DNA of 64,000 nucleotides. Source: Pseudomonas asiatica (lineage in GTDB: Bacteria; Pseudomonadota; Gammaproteobacteria; Pseudomonadales; Pseudomonadaceae). Made by a program: the position numbers and the translations under genes. The notes below the pieces were generated by a model. It ran no database searches and was not told the DNA's origin. It worked only from the letters and a program-made list of their open reading frames with translations. The stretch is from the NCBI RefSeq assembly GCF_009932335.1, contig NZ_BLJF01000001.1, positions 1,860,001 through 1,924,000 on the forward strand, in the 5' to 3' direction. Each line of letters starts with the position of its first letter. Position 1 is the first letter of the stretch. Of this stretch, positions 1 through 8,380 are shown one piece after another.

Positions 1-1326
1 AGCGCCGCACTGATCAGCGACCTGCCGTTCGTGGCGATCTTCCTGTTGATCATTGCCGTGATCGGCGGCCATGTGGTCTGGGTGCCGCTGGTGGCTTGTG
101 TGCTGATGCTGCTGCCAGGGCTGCTGACCCAGCGCCTGCTGGGGCACCTGTCGCGGCAGAACCTGCGCGAGGGGGCGCTGAAGAACAGCGTGCTGCTGGA
201 AGCCTTCGAACACCTGGAGACGGTCAAGGCCGCGCGTGCCGAAGGCCGCTGCCAACAGCAGTGGGAGACGCTCACCGGGGAACTGGCCGGTACTGCAATG
301 AAGACCCATGCGTTGGCCTCGACCCTCAGCTATTCGGCGAGTATCGTTCAGCAGCTGTGCTATGTCGGGGTGGTGGTGTTCGGCGTCTACCGGATAAGCG
401 ACGGCGCGATGACCGTCGGTGCCCTGGTGGCCTGTTCGATCCTGGCCTCGCGGGCCATCGCACCACTGTCCCAGGCTGCCGCCATCCTTGGCCGCTGGCA
501 ACATACCAAGGTGGCGCTGGAGGGGCTCGACCAGCTGATGTCCGCCGAGCAGGAGAGGCCCGCCGGCAAGCGCTTCGTGCACCGCGACCGGCTCCACGGG
601 CATTACCGCCTGGAGGCGCTGCGCCTGGCCCACGGCGACAGCCCACCGGTGGTCGACGTGCAGGCGCTGAACATCCAGGCCGGCGAGCGGGTAGCGCTGC
701 TCGGTGGCAACGGCGCCGGCAAGTCGACCCTGCTGCGGCTGCTCAGCGGCCTGCTCGACGCGCAATCCGGCCGGCTGCTGCTGGACGACATCGCCCTGAG
801 CCAGCTCGACCCGGCCGACCGCCAGCGCGGCATCGGCTACTTGCCGCAGGATGTGGCGCTGTTCCACGGCAGCCTGCGGGAAAACCTCAACCTGGCCAAC
901 GCCGCGCTGGGCGACGAGGAATTGCTGGAAGCCCTCGATGGCGTAGGGCTGGGTACTTTCGTGCGCGCCCACCCGTTGGGCCTGGACATGCCGATCCAGG
1001 GCAATGCCAGCCTCTCCGGCGGCCAGCGCCAGGCGGTGGGGTTGGCCCGCGTACTGTTGCAGGACCCGCCGATCCTGCTGCTTGACGAGCCGACCGCGGC
1101 CTTCGACCAGAACAGCGAGAAACAGGTCATCGACTACCTGCAGAAATGGCTGGGCCGGCGCACCCTGATCATCACCACCCACAAGAAAAGCGTATTGGCG
1201 CTGGTGGACCGTGCAGTGGTGCTGCGCAACGGCCAGGTGATCATGGACGGCCCGCTGAACCAGGTGGTGCTGGGCAACCAGGTGCAGGCGCCGCAGGTCG
1301 CCGAAGGAGTCGGCCATGGCAGCTGA
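1..1326 (+). CDS. Type I secretion ABC transporter, permease-ATPase (5' partial)
   Basis: Inner-membrane ABC exporter subunit that drives type I secretion of a large protein, probably a repeat adhesin. The frame is open to the window edge, so the N-terminus and any peptidase-like domain lie outside. The visible part starts in the transmembrane domain (hydrophobic segments near nt 31-130 and 340-480). The nucleotide-binding domain follows, with Walker A GGNGAGKST (about nt 703-729), signature LSGGQRQ (about 1011-1031), Walker B ILLLDEPT (about 1072-1095) and the H-loop THKK. It overlaps the HlyD-type gene by 11 bp, so the two are translationally coupled. It is of the LapB/LapI type; the sequence alone does not say which. 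Confidence 0.9.
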   Translation, partial: SAALISDLPFVAIFLLIIAVIGGHVVWVPLVACVLMLLPGLLTQRLLGHLSRQNLREGALKNSVLLEAFEHLETVKAARAEGRCQQQWETLTGELAGTAMKTHALASTLSYSASIVQQLCYVGVVVFGVYRISDGAMTVGALVACSILASRAIAPLSQAAAILGRWQHTKVALEGLDQLMSAEQERPAGKRFVHRDRLHGHYRLEALRLAHGDSPPVVDVQALNIQAGERVALLGGNGAGKSTLLRLLSGLLDAQSGRLLLDDIALSQLDPADRQRGIGYLPQDVALFHGSLRENLNLANAALGDEELLEALDGVGLGTFVRAHPLGLDMPIQGNASLSGGQRQAVGLARVLLQDPPILLLDEPTAAFDQNSEKQVIDYLQKWLGRRTLIITTHKKSVLALVDRAVVLRNGQVIMDGPLNQVVLGNQVQAPQVAEGVGHGS

Positions 1327-2503
1327 AAAAAGTTCTGTAGTGCTGCGCCGGCAACTGGCCGACCCCTTGCTGGCGACCACTCACCCGGTCTATCGCCCGC
1401 TGCTCTGGACCCTGCTAGGCAGCGTCTTGCTGTTCGTTGCCTGGGCTGCCTGGGCGGAGCTCGATGAAGTGACGCGCGGCGATGGGCGTGTGGTGCCGTT
1501 CAGCCGCATCCAGAAGATCCAGAGCCTGGAAGGGGGCATTCTCGACCGCCTGCTGGTGCAGGAGGGCGACCTGGTGGAGGTCGGCCAGCCGCTGCTGCGC
1601 CTGGACGAGACGCGCTTTCTCACCAACTTCCAGGAGTCGGCCAACCAGGCCGGCGTGCTGCGCGCGGCCATCGCCCGGCTGGACGCCGAGGTGCTGGGCA
1701 AGGCGGCGATAGAGTTCCCGCCGGACATCGACCCGCAAGGGCCGCTGGCGCGTTCCGAGCGCGAGCTGTTCAAGTCGCGGCGGGACAAGCTGCTCGAAGG
1801 CAGCCAGGCGATCCAGAGGCAGATCAGCCTGGCCCAGAGCCAGCTCGACCTGGTCCGCCCGCTGGTGGCCAAGCGTGCGGTGAGCCAGATGGAGGCGCTG
1901 CGGCTGAGCCAGGACATCGCTACCCTCAACGGTAAGCTGACCGAGCTGAAGAGTAGCTACTTCCAGGATGCCTATACCGAACGCTCACAGCGCAAGGCCG
2001 ACCTCAGTGCCCTGGAGCCGATCGTCCAGCAGCGCCAGGACCAACTGCGCCGTACCGGGATCGTTTCGCCGGTGCGTGGGCGGGTGAACACCGTGCTGAT
2101 CAACACCCGTGGCGGGGTGATCCAGCCCGGCGAAGCGATCATGGAAGTGATCCCGGTGGAGGACCGCCTGCTGGTCGAGGCCAGGATCAAGCCGCGCGAC
2201 GTGGCCTTCCTGGTACCGGGCATGCCGGCCAAGGTGAAGATCACTGCCTACGACTTCAGCATCTATGGTGACCTCAAGGGCACCCTGGAGCAGATCAGTG
2301 CCGACACCATCGAGGAGGACACGCCCCATGGCAAGGAGTCGTACTACCAGGTGCTGATCCGCACTGACGGCAGCCAGCTCAAGCGCGGCGAGGAGGTGCT
2401 GCCGATCATCCCCGGCATGGTTGCCGAGGTGGATATCCTCAGCGGCAAGCGCAGCGTGCTCAATTATTTGCTGCGCCCGCTGATCAAGGCCCGTCTGTAC
2501 TGA
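1316..2503 (+). CDS. Type I secretion periplasmic adaptor (HlyD family)
   Basis: Membrane fusion protein of 395 residues that links the inner-membrane ABC exporter to a TolC-type outer-membrane channel. It has a short cytoplasmic N-terminus, one transmembrane helix at about residues 29-47, a lipoyl/barrel-sandwich segment (GDGRVVPF then KIQSLEGGIL), a long coiled-coil hairpin (about residues 100-230) and a C-terminal beta-barrel domain. The start lies inside the end of the ABC gene, as is usual for these pairs. LapC and LapJ are the nearest named proteins I know. No outer-membrane partner or adhesin is visible downstream, so these must lie upstream of the window or elsewhere. Confidence 0.9.
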   Translation: MAAEKSSVVLRRQLADPLLATTHPVYRPLLWTLLGSVLLFVAWAAWAELDEVTRGDGRVVPFSRIQKIQSLEGGILDRLLVQEGDLVEVGQPLLRLDETRFLTNFQESANQAGVLRAAIARLDAEVLGKAAIEFPPDIDPQGPLARSERELFKSRRDKLLEGSQAIQRQISLAQSQLDLVRPLVAKRAVSQMEALRLSQDIATLNGKLTELKSSYFQDAYTERSQRKADLSALEPIVQQRQDQLRRTGIVSPVRGRVNTVLINTRGGVIQPGEAIMEVIPVEDRLLVEARIKPRDVAFLVPGMPAKVKITAYDFSIYGDLKGTLEQISADTIEEDTPHGKESYYQVLIRTDGSQLKRGEEVLPIIPGMVAEVDILSGKRSVLNYLLRPLIKARLY

Positions 2504-2512
2504 GCTGGAGCG

Positions 2513-3370
2513 TCAGGGCATCAGTACGGATGCCAGCAGCTTGATTGCCGACGTGCGGTGATGGCCGGCACTGTAGGCCAGCACTATGTCGCGGCAGTAC
2601 CTTGGTTCTTCGCTCAGAATCCGGGCGTTTGGCGATTGCTCCAGCAATGACGGCCATTGCGGTACCAAGGAAACGCCTTGCCCCAGCGACACCAGCAGGC
2701 TGATGGCTTCGAGCGCATCCAGGTCGCAAGCCACGCTTGGCGCGAGACCCAGATCGTCCAGATAGCGCTGGGTTATCAGGCCGCCCCAGGAATCGACGGC
2801 ATATCGGATATAGGGCCCGGTGGCCAGCATTGCCTGCGCTTCAGCCCGGGAGGCCGCGACAGGTGCCAACAAGTACAGCGGTTCGCTGCGCAATGTGAGC
2901 GTTCTCAACGATTTTGCTGTCTTGAAGGGTGGCGCCACCAGAATTGCCGCATCCAGCTCCTGATTGATCAGCTTGTCATGAAGCAGTTTCGAGTCACCGG
3001 GTGTGATGGTGAGCTTGAGGTCGGGCGCGGAGGATGACAAATGCTCGAGTGCTGGCGGTACAAGGCCGGTGAGGGCGGTTGATATGGCGCCAATGCGCAG
3101 TTCCCCGGTCAGCGTGTCGGCGTTGAGGTCGTTCCTGAGCTGATTGGCATGCTCGACGATGCAACGTATGCGTGGAATCAATGCCAGCAGCTTTTCTGTC
3201 GGCCTTATCGCGTGTGCTTCTCTATTGAAGAGAGTGCAGCCCAAGTGTTTCTCCAGATTTCGAATGCGCAAACTTATTGCAGCGGCTGAAACATTTGCTT
3301 TCTTTGCCGCACCCGCAATGGAGCCGCATTCAACAACAGATATGAGGCTTTCCAGATTTTGAATGTCCAT
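2513..3370 (-). CDS. LysR-family transcriptional regulator
   Basis: A 285-residue LysR-type regulator. The N-terminal winged helix-turn-helix spans about residues 3-60 (SIAGAAKKANVSAAAISLRI is the recognition region), followed by a periplasmic-binding-like effector domain. It is divergent from the VOC protein and symporter genes, which are its likely targets. A dyad overlapping its own start codon suggests autoregulation. The effector is unknown. Confidence 0.9.
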   Translation of the reverse strand: MDIQNLESLISVVECGSIAGAAKKANVSAAAISLRIRNLEKHLGCTLFNREAHAIRPTEKLLALIPRIRCIVEHANQLRNDLNADTLTGELRIGAISTALTGLVPPALEHLSSSAPDLKLTITPGDSKLLHDKLINQELDAAILVAPPFKTAKSLRTLTLRSEPLYLLAPVAASRAEAQAMLATGPYIRYAVDSWGGLITQRYLDDLGLAPSVACDLDALEAISLLVSLGQGVSLVPQWPSLLEQSPNARILSEEPRYCRDIVLAYSAGHHRTSAIKLLASVLMP

Positions 3371-3383
3371 AAGTAATGCTTAT
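3369..3383. promoter_or_regulatory. LysR-type T-N11-A dyad between lysR gene and VOC gene
   Basis: ATAAG-TAATG-CTTAT is a perfect 5+5 dyad that contains a T-N11-A core (T3370 to A3382), the usual shape of a LysR-type binding site. It overlaps the start codon of the divergent lysR gene, so binding would repress that gene. Function is inferred from position and shape only. Confidence 0.4.
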
Positions 3384-3460
3384 GCTCAGACCAAGTGTCA
3401 GTTGGTGTACATGAATGCCGGGCGGTGTGAGGATAGTGGCTCCGTTCGAGGAGTACCATC

Positions 3461-3874
3461 ATGTTGACACCCTTTCATGTTGCTTATCATGTCAAAGATA
3501 TGGATGAAGCAAGAAAATTCTATAAAGAGGTTCTTGGCTGTGTCGAGGGGCGTAGCACTGATACGTGGGTAGACTTCGAGTTCTTTGGTCACCAGATATC
3601 TCTGCATGTGGGCAAGCCCTTTGAAACCAGCCGCACTGGCAAGGTCGGCCCGCACCTTGTACTGATGCCTCATATCGGGGTGATATTGCCTCTGGATCGC
3701 TGGCAAGCCTTGGCTGAACGCCTTGAAGTTCTGGGTGTGCAGTTCGAAATTCCACCGGTTGTACGTTTCGAGGGTGAGCCTGGCGAGCAGAGGACAATGT
3801 TTTTCCTGGACCCAAGTGGTAATCCGATCGAAATCAAGGGGTTCAAGAACTTGAGTGCAATCTTTGCCTCCTAG
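3461..3874 (+). CDS. VOC-family (glyoxalase/dioxygenase-fold) protein
   Basis: A 137-residue vicinal-oxygen-chelate protein, the length of a single two-module VOC monomer. It opens with FHVAYHVKD, giving a likely first metal ligand His, and ends with FFLDPSGNPIEIKG, giving the typical last ligand Glu. The start has a good ribosome binding site (CGAGGAG, 7 nt before ATG). It lies 27 bp upstream of the symporter gene and is probably co-transcribed with it. The family includes glyoxalases, extradiol dioxygenases and fosfomycin/bleomycin resistance proteins; the substrate cannot be read from the sequence, though a role on the transported acid is plausible. Confidence 0.85.
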   Translation: MLTPFHVAYHVKDMDEARKFYKEVLGCVEGRSTDTWVDFEFFGHQISLHVGKPFETSRTGKVGPHLVLMPHIGVILPLDRWQALAERLEVLGVQFEIPPVVRFEGEPGEQRTMFFLDPSGNPIEIKGFKNLSAIFAS

Positions 3875-3901
3875 TGTTTTATAAAAGCAGAGGTCAATCC
3901 C

Positions 3902-5170
3902 GTGAGAATAAAAATAAATCTAATCACGCAAATTGCAATTGGTCTGGCTGTCGGTATATGCGTTGGCCTGCTATTGAATAATTTTCCCGATTACAAGGGC
4001 TGGTGGATCGAGCAAGTACTGCAACCGGCGGGTGATGCGTTCATAAAACTGATGAAAATGATCATCGTGCCGCTGGTGTTTTCCTGCATGGTGGTAGGCA
4101 TAGCCGGCTCCGGCAAGCGCGCCCTGGGGCGGTTGGGAACAAAGAGCCTTGTCTATTTCTTTGCCGTGACCGGGGTCGCAATCATTTTCGGCCTGCTGGT
4201 CGGTAACGTGCTCCAGCCAGGCGCCGGTGCGGGCTTCGCCGTTTCATCGGCGAGTGAAGCAGTGCCACCGGTGCAAAATGGTTCGGCAGGGCTCGGCAAG
4301 GTACTGTTGGGCATCATTCCTGACAATGTAGTGGCGGCAATGGCAGAGGCGAAGCTGTTGTCGGTACTGTTCTTCGCCATCTTGTTCGGGGTGGCACTGT
4401 CTACGCTGGATGAACCCAGGAAACAGCCGTTGGTTGCCGTGCTGCAGACGGTGGTGGATACCATGTTCAAGGTCACTCATATGGTCATGGCCTACTCACC
4501 GATCGGCATCTTTGCCCTGATAGCTGTTACCGTGTCGACCTTCGGGATTGATTCACTGATGCCGCTGGCAAAACTGATAGCCATTACTTATGTGGCGGTA
4601 CTGTTCTTTGCAATTGTCGTGCTGGGGCTTGTTGCCAGAGCTGTTGGAGAGAATATCTTTGAGATCATCAAGGCCTTCAAGGGTGAACTGATACTGGCCT
4701 TCAGCAGCGCGAGTTCCGCCACCGTCATGCCGCAATTGATGGCCAAGACCGAAGCACGGGGTGTGCCGCGAGCTATCACGTCGCTGGTGATCCCGTTGGG
4801 TTATTCATTCAATCTGGATGGCGCGTCGCTGTTTGCGGGCCTGGGTACGCTGTTTATCGCGCAGGCCTACAATATTGAACTGGCCCTGGCAGACCAGGTG
4901 ATGCTGGTATTCATCATGGTATTGACGTCCAAAGGCGCTGCCGGAGTGCCCGGGTTTATGTTTGTGATTCTCACTGCAACCCTGACGGCGGCAGGTTTGC
5001 CTTTGGAAGGCGTGGCCTTGATTGCAGGGGTATATCGATTGATGGACATGCCCGTTACGGCACTGAATGTGCTCGGCAATGCGCTGGCGCCGATCGTGAT
5101 TGCAAAATGGGAAAGCCGCGCTGGAACATTACCGGCTGATGTCGTGGTTACGGAGCAATCATCTCGATAG
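3902..5170 (+). CDS. Dicarboxylate/amino acid:cation symporter (DAACS family)
   Basis: Inner-membrane secondary transporter of 422 residues, of the GltP/DctA fold, importing acidic amino acids or C4-dicarboxylates with Na+ or H+. Family signatures are clear: a serine-rich re-entrant loop SSASSATVMPQL, PLGYSFNLDG in TM7 and KGAAGVPG in the second re-entrant loop. It starts with GTG; an AGAGG box lies about 9 nt upstream. Base use in its first 100 bp is AT-richer than that of neighbouring genes. With the VOC gene and the LysR regulator it forms a small uptake-and-processing unit. Confidence 0.93.
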   Translation: MRIKINLITQIAIGLAVGICVGLLLNNFPDYKGWWIEQVLQPAGDAFIKLMKMIIVPLVFSCMVVGIAGSGKRALGRLGTKSLVYFFAVTGVAIIFGLLVGNVLQPGAGAGFAVSSASEAVPPVQNGSAGLGKVLLGIIPDNVVAAMAEAKLLSVLFFAILFGVALSTLDEPRKQPLVAVLQTVVDTMFKVTHMVMAYSPIGIFALIAVTVSTFGIDSLMPLAKLIAITYVAVLFFAIVVLGLVARAVGENIFEIIKAFKGELILAFSSASSATVMPQLMAKTEARGVPRAITSLVIPLGYSFNLDGASLFAGLGTLFIAQAYNIELALADQVMLVFIMVLTSKGAAGVPGFMFVILTATLTAAGLPLEGVALIAGVYRLMDMPVTALNVLGNALAPIVIAKWESRAGTLPADVVVTEQSSR

Positions 5171-5252
5171 CAGATGGGCAGGCTCGTTCAGCGAGGTGTT
5201 TGGAACGGGAATTGCTGCATCCCTGAAAACCTGCCCATTCGGGGATACGGCC

Positions 5253-5351
5253 ATGCTTCCAGAAGATCTTTATTTCATGTTTCTCTTCGCCATTGGCGTG
5301 CTGGCCCTTGATGTGGCAGCCATCATGCTCTATCGGAGTGCCAAGCCCTGA
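5253..5351 (+). CDS. Small putative single-span membrane protein
   Basis: A 32-codon reading frame with a plausible GGGGA ribosome binding site 7 nt before the ATG. After a short acidic N-terminus it has one hydrophobic stretch (FMFLFAIGVLALDVAAIMLY) and a short basic tail, as in many small inner-membrane proteins. No family was recognised. It may be a chance frame. Confidence 0.35.
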   Translation: MLPEDLYFMFLFAIGVLALDVAAIMLYRSAKP

Positions 5352-5428
5352 CCCGGGTTTGGGGACTTCCACCCTGAACCGGGTTTTGGTCTACAGTGCT
5401 GGGACGTCTCTGGTGTAAGGAAACAGCT

Positions 5429-5851
5429 ATGGCAAAGCGTCGATGGGCAGTTATCGCTACCTCGATCGCGCTGGCAGTGGGGCCGGCGCTCACTTATGCC
5501 GACCCGGGTAATGGTAAAGGGCAGGGCCACGGCAAGGACAAGGGCCAGCATGGTCAAGGTCACGGGGGCTCGTATGGTGGCCCGTCGATAAACCGTGGCG
5601 ATGTGCTTGGCATTCTTGACGGGCACCGTGGCTACTGGAGCGCAGGGCCGGCGCTGCCCCCCGGCATTCAGAAGAACCTGGCCCGTGGCAAACCGCTGCC
5701 GCCGGGTATCGCCAAGAAGCTGGATGGCAGGCTGCTGGGGCAACTCCCTCATTATGATGGCTATGAGTGGATGCAGGCGGGGGCGGACCTGATCCTGGTG
5801 GCAGTCGCTACGGGGATCATCTACGAGGTGTTGAACGGCGCACTGGATTGA
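5429..5851 (+). CDS. CigR-like exported protein
   Basis: A 140-residue exported protein with a signal peptide (basic MAKRR, hydrophobic core, cleavage near TYA-DP). A Gly/Lys/His-rich low-complexity stretch follows (about residues 30-55), then a repeated motif LPPGIQKNLARGKPLPPGI and a C-terminal hydrophobic segment (LILVAVATGIIYEVL). This resembles RcnB/CigR-type proteins of Pseudomonas annotated as anti-virulence regulator CigR family; the actual role is unclear. The ATG at 5429 is chosen because AAGGAAAC precedes it and it starts the signal peptide. Confidence 0.7.
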   Translation: MAKRRWAVIATSIALAVGPALTYADPGNGKGQGHGKDKGQHGQGHGGSYGGPSINRGDVLGILDGHRGYWSAGPALPPGIQKNLARGKPLPPGIAKKLDGRLLGQLPHYDGYEWMQAGADLILVAVATGIIYEVLNGALD

Positions 5852-5879
5852 AGCCTGGCGCTGGTGTCAGCCAGCGCCT

Positions 5880-6101
5880 TCATTCTTGTCGATCCTTGCC
5901 GCTACTATTTTCCAGAACGTTAAGTACTGAGCCTTTGTCGTCCGTCACCAGCAATTCGCTCGAGTGCGTGCCCTCTGTTTGTAGTTCGGCCAGTGGCATA
6001 TCTGCATTACGAAAAATGCTGCGACCTTGTTCACCAACACTCAAGGTGATGAGTTTTCCATTCTGATAAAAGAAGTGCGTGCGGTTGGTGTTCTTTTGCA
6101 T
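5880..6101 (-). pseudogene. Rhs orphan remnant (N-terminal piece)
   Basis: A 73-codon frame carrying the start of the short Pseudomonas Rhs-orphan family: the THFFYQNGKLITLSVGEQ opening, SIFRNADMPLAE, and LLVTDDKGSVLNVL. In complete members this leads to the Rhs core (LLGFNG, YLLGNGYR, DPSG motifs) and a variable C-terminal domain. Here the frame stops after about 73 residues and none of the core follows in the short gap before the CigR-like gene, so it is truncated. It is similar in layout to the N-terminus of the Rhs orphan at 40902-41807. Confidence 0.7.
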
Positions 6102-6265
6102 GGTGCGTGCTCCGAAGGCTATTGGCAGGGTTCACTTTCCCAGCCTTCACGCACCCAGGCTACTGGCAGAAATATCAGGTGGGCCTGTGCTGCGAGACTT
6201 TGGTTGATTGGTAAGCCAATACAACCCCCGTTAGAATGCAGCGTATCCTTGATGGCTAATTGCAA

Positions 6266-6595
6266 ATGTCTATGTTTCGTATCTTTCTCTTCGCTGTGGT
6301 GGTCACCGGTGTTGCCGGCTGCGCAACCCCAGGCAAACCCACTGCCAGCAAACTGACTCACAAATCGCCACAGCAATACGCTGCTTGCGTACTACCCAAA
6401 TGGCAAGCACTGGCGCCTCAAGCCACGCAGAAATCGATCGCCCACGGCTATCGGCTGACGGCACCCAGCCCCGTGGCATCCGATGATGTGCTGGACGTAG
6501 TCGATTCCCACGAGGGCAGCCGCGCGACTTTCTACAAGGGCAGCTTCCTGTCTGGCGACAAATTGCGCCAGGCAGCCAGGGAATGCCTGGACTGA
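6266..6595 (+). CDS. Small hypothetical lipoprotein
   Basis: About 109 residues with a lipoprotein signal peptide: hydrophobic FRIFLFAVVVTGVAGC with the lipobox GVAGC, so the protein should be lipid-anchored. The mature part has no recognised domain and keeps two further Cys residues. ATG codons at 6266 and 6272 are both possible and neither has a strong ribosome binding site. It converges on osmE with only 1 bp between the stop codons. Confidence 0.7.
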   Translation: MSMFRIFLFAVVVTGVAGCATPGKPTASKLTHKSPQQYAACVLPKWQALAPQATQKSIAHGYRLTAPSPVASDDVLDVVDSHEGSRATFYKGSFLSGDKLRQAARECLD

Positions 6596-6596
6596 T

Positions 6597-6953
6597 TCAG
6601 TAACCCGATCCGCTAGACCCGCCCATGCTGGGCAGGCGGGCCCTGCGCTGAGCATTGCTCCACTCGGCGCAGGTCATGAAAGCGGTATTGTCCACTTTGC
6701 CTGTGCCGTCGAAACTTACGCTGTAGGGCTGCCGGTTGTCGGCCTTGGTCAGCATGTAGTCGAAACAGGTGCCGGGCACCACGGTGCGTTCGGTCTCCGC
6801 AGCGGGCTTGCCGCCTACCTGCATGACCTGGTCTCTGCTCATGCCGTTGGTGACTTTCGCCACCAGCGGCTGGTCGTGGTACAGCGCGGAGTTGGACGAG
6901 CAGGCAGAAAGCGCTGCCAGTGCAAGGATCAGCGCGTGAAAGGGTTTGTTCAT
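6597..6953 (-). CDS. osmE: Osmotically inducible lipoprotein OsmE
   Basis: A 118-residue outer-membrane lipoprotein of the SmpA/OmlA fold. It has the signal peptide and lipobox LSAC (residues 15-18), then the BamE-like motif VTNGMSRDQVMQVGGKPA and a conserved PGTCFDYML segment. The length fits OsmE. In E. coli the gene is induced by osmotic stress; the role in Pseudomonas is assumed to be in envelope stress. A Gly/Ser-rich tail ends the protein. Confidence 0.85.
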   Translation of the reverse strand: MNKPFHALILALAALSACSSNSALYHDQPLVAKVTNGMSRDQVMQVGGKPAAETERTVVPGTCFDYMLTKADNRQPYSVSFDGTGKVDNTAFMTCAEWSNAQRRARLPSMGGSSGSGY

Positions 6954-7033
6954 GGCAGTGCTCCGGTAGAGGATGCCGATGAAGGCAGTGCTCCCAGCGC
7001 GAATGTGCGACGCCTGGCTCTGCGATCACACCA

Positions 7034-8269
7034 TCAATCCGCTCGGCTTTTCATCATACGCCTGTACTGCCGCACCCGCAGTAACGTGTAGCCTTGCTCC
7101 AGCAACAAGGCGCGCAAGGGCGACGCATGCGCCTTGGGCCGGCTGCCGGCCGCCAGGCGGCGCATCTGCAATTTCACCAGGGCCATGTAGGCCAGTGCGG
7201 CAAAGGCCTTGCGCTTCCAGCGAATGGGCTGCAGTTCGGCGGTTGCCGTCGGCTCGCCGTTCTGCCAGCGCCGGGGCAGGGCAGGCTCGACTGCCAACGC
7301 CGTGGCAATCCCAGCCATGGCCACACCGCTGGCCAGCACCTGCTCGACCACCGGCAACCGCCGGATACCGCCGGTGACCATCACCGGCATCTTCGCGATA
7401 GCGGCGATTTCCCGGGCAAACTCCAGGAAGTAGGCCTCGCGAGCCAGGGTACGCCCATCGCGGGCATCACCCTGCATCGCCGGTGCCTCATAGCTGCCGC
7501 CCGACAGCTCCACCAGGTCCACCGACAATTCATTCAGCCACAGCACTACCTGGCGCGCATCCGCCGGTTCGAAACCGCCGCGCTGGAAATCCGCCGAATT
7601 CAGTTTCACTGCCACGGCGAAACCGGGCGAAACCACCTCGCGCACGGCCTTGACCACCTCCAGCAGCAACCGCGCGCGATTTTCCAGGCTGCCACCCCAG
7701 CGATCCTGGCGCTGGTTGCTCAGTGGCGAAAGAAACTGGCTCAGCAGGTAACCGTGGGCAGCGTGGATCTGTACGCCACTGAAACCAGCTTCTTCAGCCA
7801 GCGCCGCGGTGCGGGCGAAGCGCTGGATCAACGCGCCGATCTCGGCTTCGTCCAGTGCCTTGGGCAGGGGGAACAGCTTTGACAAATCGCCCATGTCCAG
7901 GGCAATGGCCGAAGGCGCCACGGTGGGCTGGCCGAGGTTGGCCTGCATCTGCCGGCCCGGGTGGTTGATCTGCATCCAGAACTGCGCGCCGTGGGCGCGG
8001 CCGATGCGCGCCCAGTCGCGAAAACGTTGCAGTGGCTGGCTGGCATCGAGCATCACGCCACCCGGGCCGGTCATGGCGCCAGGGTCGACCATCACGTTAC
8101 CGGTCAGCAACAGCCCGGCACCGCCCTTGGCCCAAGCCTGGTAAAGGCGCAGCAGCTGGTCGGAAGGGGTCTGGTCCGGGTTGGCCAGGTTTTCCTCCAT
8201 CGCCGCCTTGGCGATGCGGTTGGGGATGACACTGCCATTGGGCAGGTGCAGGGGCTGGAACGGCGTCAT
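7034..8269 (-). CDS. NADH:flavin oxidoreductase (Old Yellow Enzyme family)
   Basis: A 411-residue FMN-dependent TIM-barrel ene-reductase. Diagnostic motifs are INHPGRQ (about residue 103), the catalytic HAAHGYLLSQFLSP (about 169-182) with the downstream NQRQDRWGGSLENR, and the phosphate-binding TGGIRR near residue 300. The last 70 residues are a basic extension (WKRKAFAALAYMALVKLQMRR) seen in some 2,4-dienoyl-CoA reductase-like members without the C-terminal NAD domain. It is divergent from a MerR regulator with a MerR-type promoter between them, so induction by an electrophile or redox-active compound is likely. The physiological substrate is unknown. Confidence 0.9.
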   Translation of the reverse strand: MTPFQPLHLPNGSVIPNRIAKAAMEENLANPDQTPSDQLLRLYQAWAKGGAGLLLTGNVMVDPGAMTGPGGVMLDASQPLQRFRDWARIGRAHGAQFWMQINHPGRQMQANLGQPTVAPSAIALDMGDLSKLFPLPKALDEAEIGALIQRFARTAALAEEAGFSGVQIHAAHGYLLSQFLSPLSNQRQDRWGGSLENRARLLLEVVKAVREVVSPGFAVAVKLNSADFQRGGFEPADARQVVLWLNELSVDLVELSGGSYEAPAMQGDARDGRTLAREAYFLEFAREIAAIAKMPVMVTGGIRRLPVVEQVLASGVAMAGIATALAVEPALPRRWQNGEPTATAELQPIRWKRKAFAALAYMALVKLQMRRLAAGSRPKAHASPLRALLLEQGYTLLRVRQYRRMMKSRAD

Positions 8270-8331
8270 GGCGATCTCCGGAAAGGGTTGCCACGCATCG
8301 GTTTTTGCGCACGTGGGCTAGGTTCGGGAAA

Positions 8332-8362
8332 AGGCTAAGGTTAAAGTCAGCTTTAAGGTCAA
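8332..8362 (-). promoter_or_regulatory. MerR-type promoter/operator of the OYE gene
   Basis: On the minus strand a -35-like TTGACC (8362-8357) and a weak -10-like TAGCCT (8337-8332) are 19 bp apart, the over-long spacer typical of MerR-activated promoters. Inside the spacer lies a perfect dyad TTAAAG-tcag-CTTTAA (8341-8356). The adjacent MerR gene reads away from it. Together these support direct control of the OYE gene and probably autoregulation. Confidence 0.55.
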
Positions 8363-8380
8363 GAGGGGAATGCTGCCGCA

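Noticed and set aside
1..2503. Assignment of the secretion genes as lapB-lapC or lapI-lapJ
   Set aside because: Only the end of the ABC protein and a generic HlyD adaptor are visible; no lapA, lapF, lapD or lapG sequence is in the window to decide.
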